DNA of 64,000 nt from Owenia fusiformis (taxonomy: Eukaryota > Annelida > Polychaeta > Sabellida > Oweniidae): NCBI GenBank assembly GCA_903813345.2, contig CAIIXF020000001.1:10515598-10579597 (forward strand), written 5' to 3'. The number at the start of each line of letters is the position of its first letter. The stretch's first letter is position 1. Below the pieces are notes generated by a model. The model made no database searches and was not told where the DNA came from. It saw nothing but the letters and a program-made list of their open reading frames with translations. Of this stretch, positions 37,975 to 49,950 are shown one piece after another. The position numbers and the translations under genes are program-made.

Positions 37975-40900
37975 ATGAAGACGACAAACGTCCTGCTTGT
38001 AACATGCGCATTGTGCTTCATGTTCACATTAACAGAAACAAGGTCTCTTCGTAAAAGAAAGAAGAACAAAGGCTCGAGCGCTTTGAGTCTAGCGGTAAGT
38101 TGAAAACTTTTACATGCATATGATGCTCCTAAATCATTAGTAATTAATGATTCAGCAAAATATATTCTTAAAATCATAAGTCAAGGGTGGTTCCCGCTGT
38201 CGTTCCCGAATTTTTTAAAAGTATTTCCAAAAATTTTCTTCAAAATCTTCATTTCTCAATTTTCCTCCTATCTCATTTTTTCAAGTTGTGGAAAAAACTT
38301 TTTCTGGACGTCGTCCGGTATTCGGCTGCCGGTAACAAATGGCAAATAGTGACATGTTGCATGTTATATTCACAATTAAGTTATTTAAGATTAATCACAT
38401 AATCATAATCATTATTATCAATACACGTTTCATCAATATATAAACATATACACTGCGCAGTTCATTATGTTTACGTAGCTCATCATGTGATCTAATTAAA
38501 TTATCATTCAATCTTTTGGCATTATGGTATACAACTCCTTTTTCTTGGTCGGTAATTTAATTGAGTTTTACACCTCGAACAAATCATTTCCCCTTGACCC
38601 CTCGGTAAATATTTTCGCTAGGTATATAAAACATGTAGTCAATCCCTCCCATTAAATAACCTCTATCAGTACATGCACTACTCGCATGTTTGATAGTTTA
38701 GTATTTGATATGACCTTAGGTAGTCTTTTATAATGTTATTTTCTCATGATTTCTTTCGTTGTTACAAACGAATTTTGTTAAACATTATTTAGATGAGATG
38801 GGATTATTATAATACATGATTATGTTAAGGTTTCGGCAAAATGTCACTTTAAATGCTCAGGGTAAAAACAATAAATCATGTCGTTTTAGAAAAAGTATTC
38901 ATTTTGAAAAAATTGACCGCCATTCTGACCCCCAAGGCATGGTCAAGACATGTATACGAGGATTGTCCCATAAGTAATGCACTATATGCTCTAACTCTAT
39001 CAATAATTAATTGATATTTATCCATGAAATTTTCAGTAAATGTTCCTCAGAGACATTTTGATTATTCTAATTTTCATGTTGACTGATAAAACTATATTGA
39101 TGTTTAATCAAGGTGAGTTTGGGTAGGGTGGGGCAGGTTATACAGTCACGTCAAAAGGAATAAAAAATTGAAAATATGAAATAATCTATCAACAGATACC
39201 ATTTTGTGTAGCTATAAGAAGTATGCTAAAAAATACATTTTAAGATACGAAATTACTATGAGCACATCCGAGATTTAATGGATGTTTATTGCACAGTGTC
39301 CCATTTCACATTTTTTCAAAAATATTGCCTTTTGCATTTTATGTACTTTTGATGCCTATCAGGTCAAACACTTTTGGCAATTTCTTCCACTGTGACTTGT
39401 GGAGTTTTTGCCTCCCATGTTTGGAGTTGTCTTTCAGGGTCAAGTCATCTCTTTTAAATCTCTTCTGCCACCTCTTAATTGTAGTTCTATCTGGTGTATA
39501 CTCCTGTTATACTTTCTTCATGGTAGCATAAGTTTGTGTGGCTGTGAGTCCATCTGAAAAATTAGGCCACCAAATGCAAGGCCTCCTGTTATTAGGTGAG
39601 AATTGTAGCCATTTTTTGTAATTTCTTGACTGTGGCTGTATTTGATTTTGTGACTATTGAACTGTGGTATTATGACATAACAGTGCTAAATGTCATTATT
39701 TGTACTTGTTTGACATCATGCTGAATAAATTTAACAATTTCCCGAATGTTTTGATCATTTAAAAGAACGAAATATTTATAAAATAACACTTTGGATATTT
39801 TCATAATTAGAGAAATTGGTACCTGTCCCGTCCACCCCTACCCCCATGTTGCTATAGCAACCACATTAAGACTTAATATTAATGTTTGATTCTGAAACTT
39901 CAGGATATAATAGATGAAACTTCAATTGTTATATACACAAAATGTCAGCTGAATTGAAGAATATTAAAGAAAGTTAGAGCATATAGTGCATTACTTCTGG
40001 GACAACCCTCGTATATCCAATATTTAACTGCAAAGAGCGTGTTTGAATTCTGAGTTCTGAGAACATTTTGATTAGCAATTAATATGAATACACGGATTCG
40101 GAATCACCATATCGTTCTCAGTGTTTCGGTTTTAACATTAATTTCTACAATCCTGATAAACATGTCTACAACTGACATTAACCGGACTATTCAGATCCAG
40201 AATTTTAAATATCACTCCAGATTCGATAGTTCTATTATAAACCCCACTGACTCCATCAGTGCTTGTGAACGTAAACTCATCGGTCTTCAAAATATTACAT
40301 TTGATGATGATCTCACTTGGGGTGACGTTTATAGGAAAAACAGTCGTGTTGGAAAGGTGGGCACTGGAGCCCAGAAAACCATTGCAAAATTGAGGAAAAT
40401 GTCGCAATTATCATTCCTTTTCGCAACAGAGAGACACACTTGAAACATTTCCTGAATTACATCCATCCATTCTTGCAGAGACAGATGGTTTCTTATAGGA
40501 TAATTGTTATAGAGCAAAAGGAACCAATCATATTCAACAAGGCATCATTAATGAATATAGGATTTAGAATTACTTCACAACTAGAAAACAGGTATTCTTG
40601 TTTCATATTCCACGATGTCGATTTGTTCCCAGAGAGTGATTTGAACATTTACTCTTGTCTCAACGGTGCAGTAATACACTTTGCTGAATTTATAGACAAA
40701 CACAATTATACATACCCCAGGTTCAGACTAACAGGTGGAGTTATCTCAATTGACAAGCGCGTATTTCAAACCGTCAACGGGTACTCGAATAGATATTGGG
40801 GCTGGGGTGGAGAGGACAAAGATTTCTTTCATCGTTTGGAAGAGAATAACATTAAAATCATTCGCTGTGAAAATGATACTCAATGCCGATACACCATGAT

Positions 40901-43900
40901 AAAACACAAACGGGACACAGGGAGTCCTAAGAACAAAGGGTTTACGATAATGAATAAAAATGAACAGGACACAAACACCGGTGGGATTACAATTGTCAAC
41001 TGACGTAAACCAAGTAGACACATTGTTTGTGTCTGAAAAACGAACTAAGATTAGCATATTTGGTGGATTTGCAAAAATGATAACAGTAAAAAACATTTAA
41101 GGAGTATCTAACATTTTAATAAATTGACTGCGACTGGAATGTAGGGGGAGGGGAGGGGGTTAAAAAGCGCAGAAAAATTATATGACGCAACTTCTCTCAA
41201 GGTTCCAGTACACCATTTCAAATGTGACCGTGTCAGCCTTAAGAATATGGCGGGATGTTATCAGTTATTACACGTTTCAGCATGTGATACGGGAAATATT
41301 CCACGAAAGTAAAAATTGTATAACCACGAAAGCGTAGCTTGAGTGGTGATACTTTTTTACTGAGTGGAATATTTCCCGTATCACATTCGCTGAAACGTGT
41401 AATGACGATTTTATCACATACTATGTAGAAATCTAGTGATTTGATTGGTAGCTTTCTTTGTCGTTCTTACTTCTAGTTCCTCAAATGACAAATTCATCAT
41501 TTCTAATAAATAGTAACATAGATAGGAAAGTATAGAATGAAGTTGTATGACGGCATTTCGTTACCATAAGACAACGTGTGGTACATGTGCTCGTATCATA
41601 TGAAATTTATGTGATTCGGGAAATACGTCATAGAAAGCAACCAATCAAATTATTAGATTTCTACATAGTATGTGATAATAACGGATATCCACTTGTTACA
41701 AAGTTGTATAATATTATCAAGTTGATCACCAGTTTGTTTGGCGAAATACATTTTTAATTTGAAAACTATATTTTCGTGTATTTTTGCTAAATGCCATTTG
41801 AGATCGAGGGTGATTTTGAAAACAAAATTAGATAATTAGTTATTTCCCCAAAATTGTTCTTGGACAGTATTTTGTCACACATCATTATTTGAGATTGAAG
41901 GAGTGGTATCGATATGGTGAACTTTTTGAACACGCGTTTCTCTTAAACCAGTCATCAAAATATTCTGAAAATTTTACACATCGTCAATTTATATAATTAA
42001 TGATCATCTTTTGGATGGTAACATTATAATTTGAAATAAATATATCTACTTTTCTCTATACTGTTTTAGAAAACATATCGGACACTTCTTTTGTTGGTAT
42101 CATATGTTCGGAATGAAATGAAACATCTATCCGAACCTCATTGGAACAAAAGGACATAAACACAACGTGTTTAGGTCTATCAATATTGTAATTGTACAAA
42201 GGAAAGTTTGATTGATTCTAAAAAAGTATCTTGTTTATGAAATAAAAGGTTTATCTTAATTTTTATCCATTTTGGGGGGTTTTGTTTTAGGTTTTTGCAT
42301 ACTTTTTGTAAAATCAACCAAAATTTCCTTTGTTTCACTAGAACATTGAGAGGTCCAAAAAATGTTTTTCCAACAAGGTTCGGAAAGACATTTTACTTCA
42401 TTCTCAAGATTTGGTAGAAAGGAACAAAAAACAATTGCACTAAAAAACAAAAAATGTTACCAAAAACAGTTATAAAAAATATATATAAATAATTTTTGCA
42501 TTAAATTGTTGCCAATCAGTCAACATTACATAAATGACCGTGTTTTTACAAAATGTTTTCAATAATTGGTTTAAGAGAAAAACAATGTTGTATTCAGTTC
42601 ACCATATCGATACCTATCCTTTCACACTTTTCATGTATACCAGCGTTTCGACCAATTATTGTTGATGTAAAGTGTCGGAATTGTTGATTAATGAATCTTC
42701 AACATAAATTATATCGTATGTTTTTTGAATCATTTCCTACATAACATCATAGTACTATCTACATGTATGTTACATTCTGTGAATTGCAAGATTTTCCCCG
42801 GGCATGAACGCTAGATAATAATTTGATGTGAAGGTGATCATGTTTCAGCTTACCTTCGACGCGTTGGGCAACCTGGTGTGGAAAATAGCGGGGGACAAAA
42901 AAGTTACACGTAAGTGATATCAATTCCTGGCAATGGCCAGGAAATAAGAGGTTTACTATTACTGTATAGTGAATCCCCTTTATTTTACCGCATATGCCAA
43001 AATAATGATTGGGAGTATATTGGGAGTATATATACGGGGAGTATATATTGATTTTGCCAAGAAAGAAACTATGATATCTGAATGAGGCTACCCAGAAAGA
43101 TGCCCATGCCATTATGAAACTCTCCTATTAATGAACTTGTTCCCGTGATATCAGTGTACTGTAATTGCAATTGTAAAATGGGTCTCGACAACCTATTTCA
43201 TTTATCTTATCACATACTTAATATAGGATAAACCTCCATCCATATGATTGATCTCCTTCACGGAAGTATGATTGTTATAATAATCCTAATACACAATAGT
43301 TAAATAGACAATTATAAGAACCGTAGTTCAAATCAAGAAAGGTATGACTCTCCCGAGCGCACATCCTTCATTTAAGAACGCAGTGTTAATCAGATAGCTA
43401 TTATGACAAATGTGCACCATACAATGACACATCTCGTACTTTTTATGCATAAACAGCATGTCACGTATCATCTCATTTCCACTACCATGTTTCTGTCGAA
43501 TAATTAATTGTACTTTTTATCATCATTTCAGGTTATAATGCTCAAAAAAGAAGTAAGTACAGTCAATTTTAATTGTGTCGTCCGACCCATAGTCTCAAAC
43601 TAAACAGCTACACCCCGGTCAATTGATTCAAAAACCCCAGCCTCTCATTCTTTCAAATGTGAAGACTTGTCAATTTTCTCTCATATGGTTAGCTTTTGTA
43701 ATCGCTCAGTTAACAGAAACACACACGTTTACATATATAGTCGGTATATATCTTAAGAATTCCAATTTATTTTCAGAAAAGATTATACAAAAAAATCCTT
43801 TTTCGTTTGTGGATGAGGACGAGGAGGATAAGCCTAATACTCCAGGTAATTCGACCTTGATTAATGACATTGAATTAAAAAGACAGCTGAATTGGACAAC

Positions 43901-44747
43901 CTGTAGCGTTCTTGCCCTATTGTACCAAACCACATTTTGCTTACATGGGCAGAATTTTCATTAATGTTCACCTTTTCGGCGATAGTTTTTATTGCTTTTT
44001 TGTTCTTTGTTATGCCAGTATAGTATTTACCTAATTAAATGCCAAACTTGATTTACCGTTTATCTTTCGTTTGAGTTCTAAATAAGCTTTGAAAAAATGC
44101 AGTTGATAGATTCTTTTAAACAATCCATTTCAGAAATTGTGATAAAAACCGGCGAAGAGGAAACTCCAGGTATGTTTGATATTTAACAACAATCATGTTC
44201 TAGATCATTGATGTAAATAGCCAACAAACAAAAAGTAGGATAAAAAACCCTAATCCTAGTAATCATCTCAATTTCATGTCGTTATTTAGAGATTCAAGGA
44301 AGATGGGTTCTAAATGTTTTTATGTTTTCAGAAATTATAATAGTACATCCCGGCTCTAAAGAAAAGCCAGGTAAAAGAATCTTTAATCGAAGATGAAATT
44401 GACATTGTAACTCATGTAAAGTCACACAGTCTTTTTGTCAATTATGTTTATGTTTAATACCAAAAAAAGTTATTAACACTTTTGATCACGGCGTTAGGAT
44501 GAGCCCGTGAGACCAAACAATCGGTTTGTTATTGAAATTTCGGATAAAGTCAAGTTTAAGTTATGTTTTTGGAATGACTGATAATTTCACTCACGGCGAA
44601 ATATACCTACAGAGACATTTCCTAATCACAAACACACGATAAAAATTTGGAAACACCAATGATTCATTTATAGAAGAGGAGTCTTCTCCAGCTGAAGAGG
44701 AGGAAAACGAGAATGAGGAGGAGAAGGAGGAGGAGGAAGAAGAGTAG
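37975..44747 (+). CDS. Small secreted charged protein, member A (acidic tail)
   Basis: Seven coding exons: 37975-38094, 42849-42909, 43532-43552, 43777-43845, 44134-44169, 44332-44370 and 44674-44747. They give 139 residues. A signal peptide (MKTTNVLLVTCALCFMFTLT) is followed by a basic run (RSLRKRKKNKG). Exon 2 encodes LTFDALGNLVWKIAGDKKVT, exon 3 is the 21-base microexon (YNAQKR), exon 4 encodes KKIIQKNPFSFVDEDEEDK. Exons 4, 5 and 6 each end in a phase-1 Pro-Gly join (NTPG, EETPG, EKPG) with EIVI/EIII starting the next two, so they look like duplicated modules. Exon 7 is almost all Glu. A 5' UTR part of the exon begins at 37961. Intron 1 (4.75 kb) contains a mariner remnant, a galactosyltransferase-like copy and several MITEs. 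Members B, C and D share the exon plan. Function unknown; a polyanionic tail could bind Ca2+ or basic partners. Confidence 0.78.
38955..40014 (-). mobile_element. Degenerate mariner-like element
   Basis: Inverted ends ACGAGGRTTGTCCCAKAAGT near 38956 and 40013, with about 40 further matching bases (..AATGCACTATATGCTCTAACT) and TA at the borders. On the minus strand around 39400-39530 a helix-turn-helix-like piece reads TPDRTTIKRWQKRFKRDD followed by KHGRQKLH, typical of the N-terminal part of mariner transposases. The catalytic region is not recognisable. It ends about 70 bases before the galactosyltransferase-like copy. Confidence 0.75.
40084..41003 (+). pseudogene. Intronless beta-1,4-galactosyltransferase-like copy with one frameshift
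   Basis: Two overlapping frames together resemble a beta4GalT. The first (40084 to about 40355) gives a type II membrane anchor (IVLSVSVLTLISTILINM) and stem. The second frame, from about 40355 to the stop at 41003, gives GGHWSPENHCKIEENVA, IIIPFRNRETHLKHFL, HDVDLFPE (the DVD metal site), LTGGVISIDKRVFQTVNGY and WGWGGEDKDFFHRL. These are the conserved family blocks in the right order. The frame changes near GGAAAGGTGGG at about 40352-40362. The C-terminus stops slightly early compared with the family. The lack of introns in an intron-rich genome suggests a retrocopy. It sits in the sense direction inside intron 1 of member A. If the shift is a sequencing error the gene could be functional. 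Confidence 0.75.
41256..41406. repeat. Hairpin MITE with TTACACGTTTCAGC arms
   Basis: The left arm from 41263 (ATTACACGTTTCAGC, then GATACGGGAAATATTCCAC) is the near-perfect inverse of the right arm ending near 41404; the loop is about 50 bases. In intron 1 of member A. Confidence 0.75.
41411..41685. mobile_element. MITE with about 50-bp terminal inverted repeats
   Basis: TTATCACATACTATGTAGAA at the left and its inverse at the right (ending GTGATAATAACG). The inner part ATTTGATTGG..GCTTTCT is also inverted. It is directly next to the preceding hairpin. Confidence 0.75.
41905..42614. mobile_element. GGTATCGATATGGTGAAC-ended transposon, copy 1
   Basis: The terminal inverted repeats GGTATCGATATGGTGAAC at both ends are followed by TCTCTTAAACCA-type sequence. 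The interior around 41960-42060 matches, inverted, the right half of the copy at 55154-55499. No transposase seen. In intron 1 of member A. Confidence 0.75.
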
Positions 44748-45182
44748 AACATTTGCTATGGTGACAACTTTCATTGGAGATAGATATGACGATGTGTGTT
44801 TACTCATCTTTCGCATGACGAGATGTGAATCTCAGGAAAATGTGGCATTTGTTATATAATGTTTTCTAAATAGGATCATCGAATACAGCTTGAAAGTAAA
44901 TATTTATCATCAATGTTTTGTTTTATACAAGAAATGTAAACGATTGTATACTTGTTAATGATCAGGTTATCCAATAAATTAGGTACGAGCATCCCGTAAA
45001 TCTTTTATTAGATAGATAAAACATTTCATATATTCTTAAGATAGTTTTAACCCATATTGTCAACAAATTCAACGTTGTTCAATTTGTCAATGTTGTCCGC
45101 AAATGTAGCATTACATGAAGATTTGCGCTGGCGCTAATCTTCCGTTGTGTCGTATTATCGATTTGTAACAGTCGTGTGGTAA
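44748..45182. other. 3' region of member A and intergenic
   Basis: AATAAA at 44973-44978 is the likely poly(A) signal of member A. No exon seen after it. Confidence 0.5.
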
Positions 45183-45370
45183 AAGCTTGTATTAGCGAAT
45201 GCAACTAACGCCTATCGGCTACCGGATAAACCTTATATTTTACAGGCAACTCATTTAAATATGAATAGTACCTGCCACTATTCAATTCATATCTATATAA
45301 TGTTGGTCATAAAATAGTAGGTCAATATGGAAGCTGCTAGCCGTTAGTTGCATTCGCGAATATAGGCTTA
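45183..45370. mobile_element. MITE with GCGAATGCAACTAACG terminal repeats, copy 1
   Basis: The left end (AGCGAATGCAACTAACGCC) and right end (CCGTTAGTTGCATTCGCGAA) are inverted matches; 188 bases in all. The interior has TTTAAATATGAATAGT and CCACTATTC, which recur in copy 2. Confidence 0.8.
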
Positions 45371-45414
45371 ATATTACCACCTGCGTTTTACAAAGTACTA
45401 GTAGACGTCAAATA

Positions 45415-46938
45415 GATTTAGCGTGTATTCGCAAATGCAACTAACGCCCGTCGGCTACCAGTGTAAAAGAGTAGGAGGTCCTATCAAATTATGGTCCTAC
45501 TCTCCATTGATTTATATGGTGACCTAAATACAACTCTTTCCCTTATTATCTTATACACAATCAGGGCCAGGAAGGGCCGTTTAGAAAGGGGGCCATAATC
45601 CCCAGGGTACCATAATTTTTTTCACACCTGATAACCCTACTATCACACCAAACTAGTTCTCACTACGTTCTCGAAAACGGGCTTCAACTGTGTACGAACG
45701 GACTGGACCTACTAAGAACCGTTTGGGATCTATTTACAAACTTCATCGAACGTACTCGAACGGGTAGGTCCTCTAGAACTTAGACAATGCTCAAAATTTT
45801 CTCGTGGTCGTCACGTTCTACAATTAGAACGAGTGACAACGTACTAACGACGAGCTGGACGTACTACGAACGGAGCCGTCGTACTTCAATCCTACTAGGG
45901 ACGTTTTAACAACGAGTTGAACTGTCTGAGGACGTGTTGAGAACGAGGTAGAACTTATTGCAAACGGGTTTAAACTGATTAAGAACGTATTTAACACTGC
46001 TTATGAACGAGTTAGCAAAAATATAGCTATCACACCAAACAAGTTGCGACTGCGTTCTTCAAAACTGGTTTTAAACTGTGTGCGAACGGAATGAACGTAG
46101 CTGCAACTTTCTAAGGTCTATTTACGAACTTTATGAACGTTCTCAGACGGGAATGTGATTTTAGAATTTTGAATCGATTTAAAATTCGATGGCGACCATA
46201 CCGTTCTGTAATCAGGTCATGTTGACCTTCTAGACTAAGGGACGCGTTCTACGACGTTGCACACCGACGTGATGCGACCTGAACGAACTGCGAACTAGAT
46301 GGACGTATTGAAGACTGTTTAAGAACGAAGAAGCTAATTATTTCAGACATATTTCCCGACCACAGCCAGATTGAGCCCGTTTTACGACGTTTTCGTAGGA
46401 CTAGCAAGAACGGGTAAGAACTAGTTTGGTGTGATAGGGGGGTTAACCTGCTATTTTATGGGCAACTCGTTTAAATATGAATAGTGCCATGCCACTATTC
46501 CATCCCTAATTAAAGGTGCAACAATTAGTGCAGGGGGGGGGGGGGGGGGTCATTCAACGAACTTCGACCAGTGTCAAAATATATTTAATTTTGGATATTT
46601 CATCAAGACTAACATAATATATATTTTCATTATCTACAATGAACCCCCTGGATGAACATTATTTTAGCTGATATTCCTCTCGAAACGTGGTGGATCTTAA
46701 AAATCTATAAGTGAGACTCCCTTTATAGAAGCTTTGAACTGAATTTACACTTCTTAATGCTGAAATTGATAGTCTGTACATACATTTTAAGAAAATAGGT
46801 ATGTCAAAGAAGGTTTTAGCTCAGAAAAAGTAAAAAATTTCCAATGTTCTCTCTACAGTCCTTGTTGCCCCTTTAAATGTGTTAGTTATAAAAAAGTAGG
46901 TAGCCGACAGGCGTTAGTAGCATTCGGAATATAAGCTT
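45415..46938. mobile_element. MITE with GCGAATGCAACTAACG repeats, copy 2, interrupted
   Basis: The left end lies near 45421-45460 (CGCAAATGCAACTAACGCCC) and the right end at 46896-46938 (GGCGTTAGTAGCATTCGGAA). Between them sits the 45635-46442 element plus a G-tract of about 18 at 46532. The shared TTTAAATATGAATAGT block is at 46468. Confidence 0.65.
45635..46442. mobile_element. TTAA-type element with CCC..CTATCACACCAAACTAG ends, nested in the MITE
   Basis: The inverted ends (CTATCACACCAAACTAGTTCT) are bordered by ATAA on the left and TTAA on the right, suggesting piggyBac-like TTAA insertion with one decayed site. A third copy of the end motif lies inside at 46026. The interior is dense in GAACG/CGTTC words at irregular 10-25 base spacing. 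No transposase frame. Confidence 0.65.
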
Positions 46939-47647
46939 AAATTGATGAGAAATTCAAAAGATTTATTCCCGGCGCGTGTACCTAGGAAGGTAATAGGAAG
47001 TGCAGGGTCACGTTTACGTGAAAGTTTCATATCATGACCCCCAGAGATTAATGTCCTCCATCAATTAGGTTTTCCAGTGACCCAATTACGAGTATTCTCC
47101 TTATACCTTTGTACTCAACTGGACAATCAATCTCTACCAAGAGGAGAACTAATCCCAAGACGAACATAATTCTACACGTCCACGTACAAGTTGTATTCAA
47201 GACGTGTAGTTATTCACTGACAATTAAGATTACGCTTTAAATTTGAAAACCAATTTGGGTGTAACGTTTACACATTCAATTGATTATGGCGATTGTGGTG
47301 AGATTTACTGTTTTTGGTGTTGACAATAGCCTTCGATTTGTTATATCGTCAAGGATACAGTTCTCGTGTGCAATTCACAAGAACCTGTTTGCGAATCTGT
47401 ATTGAGGTCGGTCGATTACGAGGCCTTTGAACTGACTTTTATTAATCGAGTGAATAACATAAGTTCTTCAACGATATGCTTTAATTTTATTTGTAGACTC
47501 TTATTTAAATAAACAATAAACAGCACTTATCCCAGGTAAATTATCCTTGAGGAAATGACCATGGTCAGAAGCGCACAAACCAATCACAATATCACCATAG
47601 CAACCGTTTCGCCTATTAAAGTACTACTTAAGGATTCTTAAGTTTTT
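46939..47647. other. Intergenic upstream of member B
   Basis: No supported exon or repeat family. Confidence 0.35.
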
Positions 47648-47704
47648 TATAAATACATACTGTGGATTACACCAGATATTCATCCTTCGTCGGAAGGCAC
47701 CAGG
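47648..47704 (+). promoter_or_regulatory. Probable TATA box and non-coding first exon of member B
   Basis: TATAAATA at 47648-47655; a donor GGTAAG follows at 47705. The coding exon of B is preceded by the acceptor TTTTCAG ending at 48517, so an upstream exon is needed. Confidence 0.5.
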
Positions 47705-48532
47705 GTAAGTTTGCTTTCTTATTTACGTTTACCAAATATAGCAAACCAGCACTATATTCTTTGTAAAGAAACACGATTCCAAATATAATATTTACGAACT
47801 AATACACACCAATGTCACAGAGATTAAATGTACATTCATGTATTTATTTGAATATAATAAATCATATACATCTTAATCATTCTGTTCCATATTTAGATGT
47901 TGTGTTTCAGTGTTGATAAATTAGTCACCTTGTTTATTTAATCTTATTTAGATTCATGAAAAAGTAATCAGGATACTTTTTTTTTCGGACCTTACTAAAA
48001 TGTTCAAAAAACTTAATTATTTCAGTCTTTTTATGAGGAAATTCTGAAATTTTCTGACTTCTGCGATGAGCCTTCAAGATATCTTGAAAGCCTATGCTGA
48101 TGCTCAGAGATAAAAGAGCTCAGTTCCTGAAGACATTTTTAAGATGACTGGTATTTATCAAAATGGCTGCCATTTGTCGTTAGAAATGTAATCTTTGCTA
48201 ACCCAATTACCAGTTGATAGATTTTATATGCTGATAACTAGGGACAAGGGAGCTCTGTTCAAGAAGAAATTTTCAAGATGCCCGTTATTTATAAGAACCT
48301 GTTTTGTTCATCGGGATTTCCTACTCCGTAGAGTTGCTGTTTTCCAGTTCAATCAACGATACCAGAAATACCCATGCCCATGCATTACAAATATATTTAC
48401 TGTTCCTTAACAGAAACATTCGTGGTGTTTGACTAGTATCACTTCAAATCTTTGTATCCTATATCTGACCCTAAAGCGTAGGAAAAGTCAACATACATCA
48501 ATTTATATATTTTTCAGATCTATTTCGCTAAA

Positions 48533-49174
48533 ATGAAGTTATCAGTAATTGGACTGTTTATATGTGTGCTGGTATGTATAGCATCCGTAGTAGAATCGTC
48601 CCCTTACAGATCAGGCGGCGGATTGATGGGTGGTGTAAGTTTATTCACTCTAAACCAAACAAATTATTAAGCATCTTTTTCATCATCACTTAATAGTCTC
48701 GTGAGTATGATGGCCAATGACGAAATCATAATTGTTTTTATAGCAGCATCAACTAAAACTTTTTTTATTTCAGTTCAAATTTACTCCAAATGGAAACATG
48801 AGGTTTAAATTCATGAATAAGAGAAACAAGAATAAGAAATCTGGAAGTAAGAGAATCTTTATTTAAACACTAAGAAAAATCGCATTTTATTTGTTATAAA
48901 TTAAGAATCGGTCAGTGACGTGATTAAATAGTTAAAATGCAGAAAATGTAATAATAAGTCAATATACGTACAAACAACATTTTTCTTCTTTTTCAGTTTG
49001 GAATCCATTTATAAGGAGTAAGTGATTATTCACATTCATCGCTTTGTACTTCCGGATCTAATTTTTTACTTTTTGAATAAAGCAAGTGCTGCTTTTACAT
49101 TAAAAAATATTTCTACTTCTTTTTTTTCAGAGCGTATTATAGAGAAAAGGCCATTTGGTTTGGTTGATGGCTAA
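48533..49174 (+). CDS. Small secreted charged protein, member B
   Basis: Four coding exons: 48533-48634, 48774-48846, 48997-49017 and 49131-49174, giving 79 residues. The 5' UTR part of exon 1 begins at 48518. The signal peptide (MKLSVIGLFICVLVCIASVV) ends before ESSPYRSGGG, closely matching ESAPLRSSAL of member C. Exon 2 encodes FKFTPNGNMRFKFMN then a basic run (KRNKNKKSG). Exon 3 is the 21-base microexon (WNPFIR). Exon 4 encodes KRIIEKRPFGLVDG and a stop. It is the shortest, most compact member and defines the family core. No known domain; secretion is inferred from the signal peptide. Confidence 0.8.
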
Positions 49175-49779
49175 GAGCTAGGTTATTGCACGCGACAGTT
49201 GAACACGAGCGGAGACTCGATGATATTTTTGACATGTCCTGGTGCAATATCTCAGGGAACCCTACATCTACGTACATGTACCACACGAGTGACTGGAGAC
49301 CATTTTGTTATATCTTTTGTATGGAATAAAAAAGGAACAGTATTTTGGTTTTATGTCATAGGTGGAGTTGGAAATTTGTAAAACAAACAATTGTTGCCTT
49401 GGCATATCAGAGTATAGCACTTAGATTACTAGCAAAAGTATGTTTATGTGTGCACTGGTACATACTTCCCATATTTGCATTAACCGAACAGATGCAACTT
49501 TCAGAACGAAATATTAAATTGCATTAAATTTTAAAAAACTTGACATCCATAACATAGAAAATAGACACCGTAAAACAATCTTTAATTTTTCAATGTCGTT
49601 CACCATCACCTAAGAGGATATTTATATCATACCATATTAGAAAACATGACATGGATTACAACACTCCTTACTTTTATGTTGCGAGTATGACTTAATCTCA
49701 CATATTTCACTATTGTCCTCAGGAAATCAAAATGAAGGTTGTGAATATAAGTATAGCGAAGGGTAGACAAATAGCATAA
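49175..49779. other. 3' region of member B
   Basis: Overlapping short open frames at 49199-49527 have no domain support. The poly(A) site was not fixed. Confidence 0.35.
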
Positions 49780-49950
49780 AAAGTATAAAATACATTCTTC
49801 TCATATAAATTACACGTATTGTAAAGTATAAAATACATTCTTCTCATATAAATTACACGTATTGTAAAGTATAAATTACATTCTTCTCATATAAATTACA
49901 CGTATTGTAAAGTATAAATTACATTCTTCTCATATAAATTACACGTATTA
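49780..49950 (+). repeat. 43-bp tandem repeat, four units
   Basis: Units start at 49780, 49823, 49866 and 49909 with AAAGTATAAAATACATTC and continue CTTCTCATATAAATTACACG. They are almost identical, so the expansion is recent. Each unit carries a TATAAA-like word. It lies between members B and C. Confidence 0.9.

Noticed and set aside
39289-39531. Phe/Leu-rich plus-strand frame
   Set aside because: Antisense of the mariner helix-turn-helix remnant.
40138-41096. Minus-strand frames opposite the galactosyltransferase copy
   Set aside because: Shadows; the plus strand carries all conserved blocks.
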